DNA of 64,000 bases. It comes from Marisa cornuarietis. Taxonomy: Eukaryota > Mollusca > Gastropoda > Architaenioglossa > Ampullariidae. The notes beneath the pieces are model-generated. The model was not told the origin of the DNA, ran no database searches, and saw only the letters and a list, made by a program, of their open reading frames with translations. The first letter of the stretch is position 1. The number at the start of each line of letters is the position of its first letter. Where the stretch lies: contig SMMW01000018.1 in the NCBI GenBank assembly GCA_004794655.1, positions 1,938,501-2,002,500 of the forward strand, in the 5' to 3' direction. Of the stretch, positions 35,701 to 46,073 are shown one piece after another. The position numbers were made by a program, and so were the translations under genes.

Positions 35701-36470
35701 AGAACACCTTCAGGACCCGCCTACATCATTTTCAGTTTCACCCACTTGGGCGACGACCCTCGACCCTTTAGCTTTGTGGTGGACGGCTTGCTTCTGCCTC
35801 CTTCTCGCCCTGCCTGACCTGATGAGGGAGGATGACATTCTTCTTTTCACCTCGATTTGTGCAAGATCTATTTATATCTATTATATATCTGTCAAAACAT
35901 CTCGGACTGACTAACTAAATATTAAAAATTAAAAGGTGACGGTTCTTGTAGCCTAGTGCCGAAGGGGACTACAAGCTTTTGACTCTGTCTAGAGCCAACA
36001 TTTCCTTCCACTACCACCTGAGCAAAGATTATGGTTCTGTTATCTAAATATGTAAATATTGTAGACAGACGTGTCTCGCAGTTAAAAGAAAAGTTTCCTT
36101 GTCTGTTACAGAAAGTCACTGGGTATTGAGACGACCTCCATGCTGTTACAGTGCAGGGTGGAGTTAGACAAAAAGAAGAAAGAGCAGCTCGTGGCTGAGT
36201 TTGTCGATGTCGACATGCTGAAGTCGATACCGTCGCCGCGCATCCTAAACACGCATCTTCTTTCTCCATGCTGCCATGACAGCAGATTAAAGAAAAGAAG
36301 ATACAAGTATGCACGTCTACAGAAACCTGAAGAATGTAGCGGTTTCTTATCATCACATGCTGATTGCCATCTCTGAAAGACCTGTGATGAAGTTTCACGA
36401 CTTCGCTGAACTCTTTTTCAGAAAAAGTCAGCCATTTTGTGGCTGTCTTCTTCCTTCGTCTTTGTCTATC
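35700..36470 (+). pseudogene. Sulfotransferase pseudogene S2
   Basis: Plus-strand copy closest to S1. Exon 1 similarity runs from about 35731 (FTHLGDDPRPFSFVVDG) to about 35850, with a stop at 35815-35817. An internal deletion removes the segment equivalent to SWEDHIASLRNLE, and the YPRSG loop and splice donor are destroyed. Exon 2 similarity runs from about 36113 to 36425, with a damaged start, a 1-nt deletion after NTHL, the LPW Trp codon changed to TGA, and further frame changes before VYRNLKNVAVS. Exons 3-5 were not found between 36470 and 37495. It cannot encode an enzyme. Confidence 0.88.
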
Positions 36471-36839
36471 TCCTGTTTAGCAAGAAATTATAACTAAACA
36501 TTAAAAATTAAAAACAGCAGACGACACCACTGACATCTAACAATTAACATCTCAACATTTTGATCATTTGTCCTTAAATAAAGCTCACCTCTTTCTCTTA
36601 CTTTTTTGGTCTGTTGGCCTGTTTATCTTCCTCTGCAGATTCATGAAACTCACTCTAATAACTGTTTGTTACCCAATTCCTCTTTGCCTCTTCCATTTTG
36701 TCTTTTATTACTTGTCGTACTTGTTCTGTTTGTTCGTTCTTCCGTTCTTTGTATGCTGTCCCTGTTTCGTTCTTGTATTAAACTTTCAGACCATGCTCCT
36801 TGATGACTGTGATTATATCCTCGATTAATCACGCGTTGC

Positions 36840-36889
<50 letters not shown>

Positions 36890-37495
36890 GTCACGCCTTA
36901 AAAGTCTTATGATTCCCTTGTCTTTCAAAAATTATGTACATATAAAAATCTTCTTCCATATTAATTAATATTGATTACATTATTTTTGTATGTTTAATTA
37001 TTCATATAATTACTCGTAATATAAATAAAGTTCGATACTTCAGTTCATTGATTCATAGTATAAATTTTAAAGTACACTTTATTCGCATTTCTCTTGGCCT
37101 TATGCACTCTCAAGGGATCTCTGAACACGACATGTTGCCACAACTTTAAAGTTCAACGTATCAAATTAAATTCTTTGATTCCTACATGACCACCACCTAT
37201 TTCCACATATACTCAGTTATTGTATTTATAATTATCCAATTCCTTTTAGTGCAATTTATAAAACGATCAAAAGAGCATTAGTCATAAAGAAACCAAATAA
37301 ATCAAACAGACATTGATGTATGGAAGATTCATTTAATGGAAAAAAACAGACACGTCCAATGTTTATATGCCGACTACACACAGTTTAAATTACAGCACTT
37401 TACATCCATAAAAAGTCTTCTTTACAACAGCGTGAAGCCTTCCCAGTACATATGTATTTTATTGTGCAACTGGCAGAAGTCTGTCATGCTGTAAC
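36471..37495. other. Turning point between plus- and minus-strand SULT genes
   Basis: Holds a (TTA)n microsatellite at 36838-36889 and a hydrophobic open frame at 36568-36828 without homology signs. On the minus strand an AATAAA signal for S3 lies at 37458-37463, about 35 nt past its stop codon. No remnants of S2 exons 3-5 were seen. Confidence 0.6.
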
Positions 37496-38692
37496 TCAAG
37501 AGTACTGAATATCATAGGGAAGTCCTTCCGTCCGCTCCTTAATGATGGCGTCTGTCTTTTGGCTCATGGCGACCGTGAAATAGTTCTTCCAGTCCCCTAT
37601 CTCTCCTGGAACAATGCAGGCAATGTGTCATATTTTTGATGCGATTCAGAATGCAAGTGCGCGCGCAGACAAACATAATCACACCTGGCTATACTGCTTC
37701 AGAGATTAGATGTGCCATAGAGCATACGAGGCACAGTACTTGAGTGGTTCGCTTCTCAGAGTCAAGACAGCAAATGGTTGACGGTACATTATCACCACCA
37801 GGGTCTCCCAGATACGATTGCTACGCATGGCTGAAATTTTCACAGATGTGCGCTGGACGACCATGAACAATTTGAAAGTACCAAACTTGACCATTTTACG
37901 TCTATTTAGTCAAAACCTCGGTCTTGCATTGCTGATGTCCTTACTTTGATTAACAGCAACTGATTCTCAGCGCACACAAACTCATACCCACCGCTTCTCC
38001 TGCTCGGCAATCATGTTGGAAAGATCAGTTTTTAAAAAAAATGAAATATCTCGACGTCCTATTGGTCCAACTCCATCCATCCAGGAATACAATCTGTCGC
38101 ATCTCATTATAAAGAGCTACATGCGTCGCATCAGTATGGCGGCAACTTTCGGAGAGTGCCTGCTCCTCCCTACACTCGTAACTCCCTTTCATCTACTGCG
38201 GCTCAAGTCTATTACTTCCCCTACAGAGTTAATCTAGTTCCTGTGCAGAATAGAAAAGCCAAACATTAACGAAAACTTCGACGAACTCTTCCCTTTAATG
38301 AGGCATTATCCCTCGTATAAATTTGACGTCCTTCCATATCGCTAGTGGCTAGTTATTTAACGGAATGCAATCCCCATATCTTCCTCGCTAGTGGCTGGTT
38401 ATCTAAAGGAAATGCAATTCAGTTAAATTCTTGGTATATCGCTATTAGCGAGTTATTTAAAGGGAATGCAATCCCCATAAATGTCTTCGCTGCTCTGTGA
38501 GTAGCGATTGTTGCGAATCTAATTTTGTCGGGTTGAGATCCTCCTTGACATCTCTTGAATAAAACTGAAAAGTTTCGGAGGCAGAAGTTTCTATTGTGCG
38601 GGCTGACATTGATGGAACGCGCATCGACAGGCTGAAACACGCGCAAACATTGAAGCGGTACAAACATAATCTAAATTTATACGTCCTCCTGA

Positions 38693-38774
<82 letters not shown>

Positions 38775-41700
38775 TGAGAGAGAGAGAGAGAGAGAGAGAG
38801 AAAGAAAGTGCACATGTGTGCAATTTGAATAAACATAGTAACACACACACACAGGTCATATGACGGTTCGCACATATGTTCACGTGTCCAGTATTTACTT
38901 ATTTAGTCTCACAGGCTTAAAAAAGGCACCCTGATGAAAAGTACTCGTTGATATACATTTACTTTTACTTTTACACTGCGCACAACTGTGACTAACCTTT
39001 CCGATAAAACCTCGAGTAACTTTTCTTCTTTTCTTCTTTACCCGGAGGACGTATAGGCACCTTGAGTTCTGCCCCCTTCTTCAAGTTGTGAAAGCTGCAG
39101 GCGTCGGCGATTTCTTCACACAGACAGTCGCTCACCTTCACCTCCAAGAAAATCGCCAGCTTCTTCACATTTTCCTTGGGCTTCTGTAGATAAAAACAAG
39201 AGGTTGTAAACGCCAAGAAATACATTTGTCACACTTTATATGTAAGAGGTAGACAGGGCAATAAACTACGTTAGTAAGAGTACCTTCTAGGCGAGCTGAT
39301 TTTTTGTATTGTATGGTGGAGTCGGTAAAAGGGTGTCTGTATATCAGTACTTTGTAAATGTAATAGATAATGTTTTATTTGATAATTGTGCTTTTGTTTG
39401 ATTGTTAATATTGTCAAGTAAATTTTTTAATACTGTTTGATTGTTAATATTGTCAAGTAAATTTTTTAATACATAATGTTTCAAGACAGTTCTGCAAGGA
39501 CATCCTGCACTATATATTCACTCAAGTTATTTTATGTAGACTGTTTTTGAAAATTGGTGGTTACCCAGCTACTATATCAGGGCAAAGCTGCAGAACCTTC
39601 AGAAGAACGACGAGTATACTTTATTGTAACTTACCATTTATCATGATTGTGCCACTTAAAGTAATACAAATACAGTTTGTCGCATGAAACTGGAGGAAAT
39701 ACGGGTATTGGTTAATTCCTCAAAATACACAAAGGGACAAACCCAGCGTTTACACTGAGATCACCTCCTACCGCCAGTAATTCCTGAGGGTGGAAGTAAT
39801 TCAAACGCTTTATGTCACACGAGCTTCTTTCATCAGATAAAGGTATTAATTAAAAATTTGGAACTATATGCTGATCGTATGTGCTCTGAAAGTGCTGTAT
39901 GTCAAAGAAGTTATTTAAAGGAAAATGAAGGCAAACCGGTTAAAACTAAACTTTTTCATGTCTTCAAAAGACAGCGACAAGACAGGCACATCTTCGTTCT
40001 CTGATGTGAATGTCAAAACCTGTTTCAGGTGCTCGAAGTAGAGGCTGTGAGGTGCTGGAAACAAATTTTGTCATCACCAAATTAATGATACCAGTCCTAG
40101 GCTCTGCTACTGACGGATGACAAGCAAACCTGGGGTACGGGTGCACAGTTGAGCTTTAAGTCTCTCTAGGCCGTTAAAATGCTTGTAAAATATTTTAGAT
40201 ACAATCATACATAACAAAATATCAATACACTAAAACCTTCTAGGACGTGTACAAACGCAATCTGTCGACCTAGGGGAGTTTATCACACAGAAAAGGGAAC
40301 AAAGATGTTAACAGCTTGACTAACTGCCAAACACCCTGACCATCAGCTGGCCACACGCTGATAACATGATGGCTACAAGCTAACCATATGCTGACCAAAG
40401 GCTGACCACACGCGAGCTGTAGAGGAGGGGGGCATGGGTGTTTAACGCCGAGCCAGCAAATAAGGCTACATCACGGCAAGGCAGCTAGTCCTGTAAACAG
40501 ATGCCACATGCAGAGAAAGAACTCCGTGCTGGAGACAAGAGTTGAACCCAGGACAGCCAACCTTCCCTGTATTGGTGTCAGGCGCTAACCATTGCACCAC
40601 CGGACTGCTGTCACACGTAGAGGAACAAAAGTGATTGTTTAAGCAGTACAAGATGTAGGCCGGACTAAAACGTTGAGTATCAAATGAATAAAGTTTCTGC
40701 AGTAATAAGGAAATGCGATCTCAAATGCAATCTCAACTTGTTACTTGACTGTGCGGCACTGAGTGAGGAAACAATCTGTTGCTAGCAAAGATTCAACCGT
40801 GTTTTCTCTCTGTCTACATATACATATTTTAGAATTATGCAATCGTGAGATTATTCACACATTCGTGTGCGCAATACACAAAAACATGCATACACGTACA
40901 CACTCACATACAACAAAAGCATGCACACAAGCGAGTCAACACATATACCTCCAAACTCTTCGGAACTTATAAGGAAACAGAATGAGGAGAGATGGTGTAC
41001 AAGAGAAGTTCTGTTAGAATGTCTCCTTATCTCTGCTACAGCCAGAAAAATAAGGCTTTGGGAGAAAAGCACGATCACTAACAGTTGCCTTCAAAGAACA
41101 GGTCGCAGAAGTCCTTGAACTCCATGCCGTGCACCTCGCTGTCTTCGTTGTTCTTGAGGTGGTGGTAGTAAGACACGCACAAGTCTTTGGGGTTGCGGTA
41201 CACGTGCACTACTTTTGTCCTTCGATCCTTCATCTGTTGGCATGGTAGCATGAAAAAAGGCAGGTGCGAGTTGAGGACTCGGGGAGACGGCATGGAAGTC
41301 AGTTTGTCCAGCTCGGTCATCTCAACCATCAGATGCTCCTTAGGGCGAACGACATACTCCGCCTTCCCCTGCATCAGCATGGAGATCACCTCCCACAGCC
41401 AGTGAGTTCCTGAAAGGAGAAGTTATTCAAATACTTTATATGTCAAGTACGCGTCCTGTATCAGTTTTCATGTCTATGTATCTATATATTTATGTACAAG
41501 AGTAGGAAAGTGTATTGCTTTTGGCAATGCGTTCAATCGAGCACAACTTATACATTCTAAAGATATGAAATGATAATTTAAGTTTACACACAAATTTCAA
41601 TAAAAGTAATATAGTTTATACATAGAGTAAGATCTGTAGACCATGGACCATCAGCAGACGCCTGTAAAAACACTCACCTAAATTCTAGCGTAGTCTTACG

Positions 41701-43514
41701 AAGTCTCAAACAGAACTACAGATATCTGGTTAAAAGTAAGGTACAACGAATCATTGAGAATGTCTCAGATTGAAAAGTTCCATAGACGAGTTACTATTTT
41801 GTTGGGCAAAACGTAGGTATTAAATCTTTAAGCTGACAACAACAATAAGGGAACAGTTCTCGATCTTGTTTGCTATGGTGAAGAGGTCTTTAAAAGCCTG
41901 GGTCTGTTCTTTGCCCCAACCTATGAGTTTTTAGGTTAGATATTCCTAATCATTTGTAATTTAGCAAGAGCTCATCTTACAGTCTGGTCATTAACACAGT
42001 GCAGGTAGGTTTCTGTTAAGCTGTCAGTAATATGCCAATGTCAGTTTTGCTTGTGACTTTTCCACACGTATCCAAAGTCGTGCATGTATAGTCATTCACG
42101 CACTTCAGACGCACACCACTTTTTCCCTCTTTGTGACGACTTGGAAAAAACAGAAAAAAACCGTTAAGGCGTCAGGTAGAAAAAGACAGGTAGTCGACGG
42201 AAAATCTGAAAGTCGTAGAGCAAAATAAAAGTTGAACAGTCCTGCACAGCAACGACGTAGAGAAAAAACACCGGCCTACACAGTGGGCACCAAAAACACA
42301 ACAAATTAATCAAAAATACAAAAATTACTGAGAGCTGCCTCGCTCAAGCCTGTAAGGCGAAATGAAACTACTCTAATGAAATAAGCCACACGATTTTACA
42401 GAAAAAATAACAAATATTATGTAGTGATGTTCCAAACGCTAAAACAAACATGCTTAGTGTTGGAATGTCAGGGATTTTTAACTGAAGTACATCACAGTCA
42501 CAGCACTAGGCGGTGTTTAGAGTACATAATTAATGGCTCATTTTACCTGTTTAATAGGTACTCACCGTTTTTATTTACTTTGTATATATTAAATATATTC
42601 ATTTGGTGGCTATAAACACATTTTAGCTTTTTAGCCACAGCAGTATACCACACACACTGTATAATACAATGAGGTATTATAGATACTTGACATTCTGTGA
42701 CTAATGAGGTGACAAATACGATATGGCTAACAATCAAAGAGACAACGACATTTTCAGAAAATTGCTTCAGTATAAAAAAAACTATAAAAACTGCTTAGAA
42801 AGGGACACCCCTAATCAAATGGGTCTCCTTTAATATATATATATAGATAGATAGATATCTCAGCTTTTTTATTTAAAATTCAAAATTTAAGAGCATTTAA
42901 AAAAAACAGAATCTTACTATTGGTAGATAACAATTGGAAAAGACATAAAGTGGGCATTAGTTCTTAAGTAACTCAAACATCACAAACAGTCCTCAAAACA
43001 CATTTCTTTCACATATTATCTTCGCCCTGAAGCACATCTTCTTGAGATGAATTATCTTCACAAATAAAATTTAAATAAAATTTCCTGTTAATATTCTACA
43101 AAACGCTTTTAAACCTTGTTTGTAAGTCAAGTTGCAAGCTAACGGAAAGCGTTTGGTGAGGATGGTTCTAAACTACGCTTCTGCAGCACGGATCTAATTT
43201 AGACAATACTAGCAAAAACAGACTCACTTTACTAGAGGCTGGCACAGAAACATCATTCATGACAGACCACTATACACACCTGCCTTAGGATAGGCCAACA
43301 CAAAGATGTCGTCATCCCGAAGCGGCAGTTTGCGAAGAGCAGCAATATGAGCCTCCCAACTTTCTGAAGGACATTTTGAAGGAAATGGCCAACTTCCCAG
43401 AACGTAGGAGAGCGGTTGAGGTTCATAAACCTGAAAGGTGCCAGCCGGGGTATCGTTGTCAGCATCAGTAGCGCCCTTGACATCTGGAGCCGCCTCAGAG
43501 GAATGGAAATACAT
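37496..43514 (-). CDS. Sulfotransferase S3, probably defective in splicing
   Basis: Five minus-strand exons by homology: 43280-43514, 41083-41409, 39951-40054, 38997-39183 and 37496-37605. They would give 320 aa with loop YPKAGTHW, catalytic H127 (NSHLP), YRNPKDLCVS and RKGEIGDWKNYF. The exon 3 donor is altered: S4 reads AAAAAG|GTTAGT and S3 reads AAAAAG|TTTAGT. Using the GT one base earlier removes a base and leads to a stop about six codons into exon 4. The KTVE dimer motif ends in Gln instead of Glu, DPRP of exon 1 is EPQP, and the LPW Trp is Cys135. Exons 1, 2, 4 and 5 are open. I read it as a recently failing copy; rescue by another donor is not excluded. Confidence 0.8.
38696..38801. 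repeat. (GT)n-(GA)n microsatellite in intron 4 of S3
   Basis: About 38 GT units followed by about 14 GA units. It generates several long open frames in all phases that are artefacts. Confidence 0.95.
39395..39472. repeat. Perfect 39-nt direct duplication in intron 3 of S3
   Basis: 39395-39433 and 39434-39472 are identical head-to-tail copies (start TGTTTGATTGTTAATATTG). The perfect match implies a very recent event or a sequencing/assembly artefact. S4 intron 3 has only one diverged copy. Confidence 0.9.
40415..40615 (-). mobile_element. tRNA-derived SINE (family 2) in intron 2 of S3
   Basis: On the minus strand the head has A box TGGTGCAATGG and B box GGGTTCAACTC, about 40535-40605. The body contains GGCTCGGCGTTAAACACC. 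The same element sits in the same intron of S4 (47655-47850) but not in the short intron 2 of S5. Confidence 0.8.
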
Positions 43515-44210
43515 CCTGGTACGTCCACAGGTCCCGCTGCAGCAGAATAGAAAAAGAGTTTCTCTCAGATCTCCTTCACTATGGTGTTTTTTCTTTGTTC
43601 TCTCAGCTTTCCTAAAGGATAAATCTGGTAATAAATAAATTTTACGAAACATACCTAGCAAATCCAAAAACTGCTTGTAAGCAGAAGCAGACGTTAACCA
43701 AAACTGGAAACCATTCATGCGTTACAATCTCCGAAGACGGCCCTCAGTCTAGGAGTGCAATGATGATGGGCATCAAATGCACGTGAAGCCAAAATCATAA
43801 AAGGTTGCATGTTTTCACTCAGCGAGTCGAATGGCTGCGGTGCTTTGACACCTGAGTCGCAATCGTGTCACATCCAGGCACGTGATTGCTCTATTAGTGC
43901 AATGCGCGTGATCCCAGGGTACCGACAGCAAAAACACGTCATGTGACTTATATGTTTACTTCCCGGATGTCACCTGCTTTTAGTGCTGATAAAGACTGCT
44001 TACCCGTCATCTCGATCATGTGACTGTCTCCCATACCTCTAACAAACTGCGGCTGATTGCAGGACGAATTGTATGACCTTTACAACCTTTGTCCCCCTTC
44101 TGTCTTTTAGTGACGAACGTCAACTGCTGCTTTGTGCGCGCGCCACTGTGATGGGATGTCTTGTTTGTGCTTTCGTGCGCGTTTATGGGTGTATGGGAGT
44201 TGTGGATAGT

Positions 44211-44357
44211 CGTAATACCATGAATTAGTATTACTGGACTGCTTGCAGACGATTTTTTCAGCTAGGTAATACAACGAGGCTGGTGTGTACAAAGCTTCCG
44301 GTTTATTCACATTCATTGCTTAAGCTCGCCAATCCACCTATACACCTCCGTGGTATT
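44211..44357 (-). mobile_element. Insertion of the dispersed repeat
   Basis: The sister region at about 50960 is continuous (GTAGTCGTAGTACCC), while here about 145 nt interrupts it. The insert is the inverse complement of material at 11810-12040 (CCGGAAGCTTTGTACACACC and TCGTCTGCAAGCAGTCCAG). It is bounded by GTAATACCA on one side and TGGTATTAC on the other, an inverted pair that may be its terminal repeats. Confidence 0.65.
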
Positions 44358-45140
44358 ACCCTTGTCGCCTGGTAAATGCACTATTTCGTGGAATAACGGG
44401 GATAACGGGTTCTCATCCTTTCTCGGATTATCCGACGTATGTCTACAAGAGGGTTACTGTTCCTGTGATTCTGAGGAAGATTTAAGAGCCAGAAGCTAGA
44501 AGAAAGACCACTCTAAAAGTTACCCCTAGTAGTGTGATTACATAGTTATCTTACTTTGCTGTTATTGTGGCCTAAAGAGTGGGATCGGACCTGCGCTCCT
44601 AGTCCCTACGTCTAACTACGCAACGTGGGCAGGACGTACTCGTACGGGTTAGCAGCAGCCAGCAGACATCTATTGGATACGATAGAAAAGATAAGAAAAT
44701 AATTATTAAATTTCTAAATATAGCATGTTAGAACTCACGTTGCCACATGGAACTGACCACAAAGAGAGACTAGACATCGCCTGTAGGTTGCACTGTGTCC
44801 CAGTGGGAGGACCGTCTTTAGGTCCATGCCACTTCTACTGTGTATAGCAGTTTCTTTCAATCGTCATCGTGAATGCCCCTACTATGCAGGCGGACTCAGA
44901 AACTAAAGAAGCCTTCTGCAGTGACTAGAAAGCACTCCTCGGCTATACAGAAATCTTAATCCACAAAAACGTCTGTACTATGGAAACGCTCTTCTTCCTG
45001 TACTGAGACATGCCGAATCCGCGCGATGTTTATCAGCTAAACCGTCAATCTTACCAGCAAAACATAATCTTTTTTCTTACTGTCCCCAGTTTACTTTTCT
45101 GTTGCTTTGGTTGTTTATCTAGTTTCTGCCTGTGTCCAAT

Positions 45141-45420
45141 ATATTATCATATGAAGCAGATATCTGAGTGGTTAGAACACTCGCGTCCTAAACCAGAGGC
45201 TCACTGGTTCAAAGTCCGTGTGGCACAGTAAACTTTCTTCAATCAACCCAGCTGTCGAAAATGGGTACACGACTCCATAGAGAGTTTGGGAAAGCAAGGT
45301 AATAAGGGATAAGAGATGGGCACAGCTTTCACAAAAGAAACTGGCCACGAGAAAAGAGAGATCTCTAACTCCCCTCCCCAAAGACCGGAAAAAATAAGGA
45401 GAAAACCTTTTCTGGCATAT
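45141..45420 (+). mobile_element. tRNA-derived SINE (family 1)
   Basis: Plus-strand head with ATCTGAGTGGTTAGA (A-box region) and GGTTCAAAGTC (B box). The body matches the 17.5 kb SINE: ACGACTCCATAGAGAGTTTGGG, then GAGATGGGCAC, then CTCCCCTCCCCAAAGACC. It is absent in this form from the sister region near 51.9 kb, where only a short body-like tail can be seen. Confidence 0.7.
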
Positions 45421-45840
45421 CATCCATCATGAGTATCGTCATTGTGGTCGTCCTCGTCATCGTTATCCTCATTAAAAACCTAAATTACATCAAGACTCAT
45501 ATTCATAAAATGCTCTAATTATTTATTAACATTCACTGTATCTCCATCTCTTTCCATCCAATGCACTCACATGGTAAAGGTTAACATAGCTCAGTACACA
45601 TCACCACATTCTGATGCTTCCCACGTGACCCTCACGTGAAAATGTTTCCTGAAACAGTCACATATTTCAGAGTAAGTATCCTCATGAGAAGCACCTTAGG
45701 GTAAGGATTTCAGCATGCGTGACATCAAAAACAATCACATCTAAACAAAGATGTTCAGAACAACTGTTCAAACTGTGCCAAACGCTCATATCAAATAGGT
45801 AATTTGGTGTGTGTTTGGTCGACATCTGTCAGGCCGTAGT

Positions 45841-46022
45841 TCATGAATATTGAAGAACATAATGTAATCCTTCCATCTGTTCCTCAATGATGGCGTCCAT
45901 TTTCTCACTCATGGCCACAGTGAAGTAGTTCTTCCAGTCTCCTATCTCCCCTTGAAGAATACAAGGATTGAGGTATTAATATTCGCATACTTACACCGTC
46001 TCTCTCTCTCTCTCTCTTGGTC

Positions 46023-46073
<51 letters not shown>

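Larger units (their letters stand above)
43515..45480. other. 5' flank of S3 and spacer to S4
   Basis: Largely homologous to the 5' flank of S4 (50209-52130), showing that S3 and S4 arose by duplication of a unit of several kb. Two insertions are specific to this copy: the dispersed repeat at 44211-44357 and the SINE at about 45141. No gene is supported. Confidence 0.7.

Noticed and set aside
36568..36928. Hydrophobic plus-strand frame and an Asn-rich minus-strand frame near 36.7 kb
   Set aside because: The Asn run is the (TTA)n microsatellite; the hydrophobic frame reflects T-rich composition and lacks homologous copies.
38596..38883. Long open frames across the (GT)n/(GA)n tract
   Set aside because: Simple repeats are open in several frames on both strands; no coding evidence.
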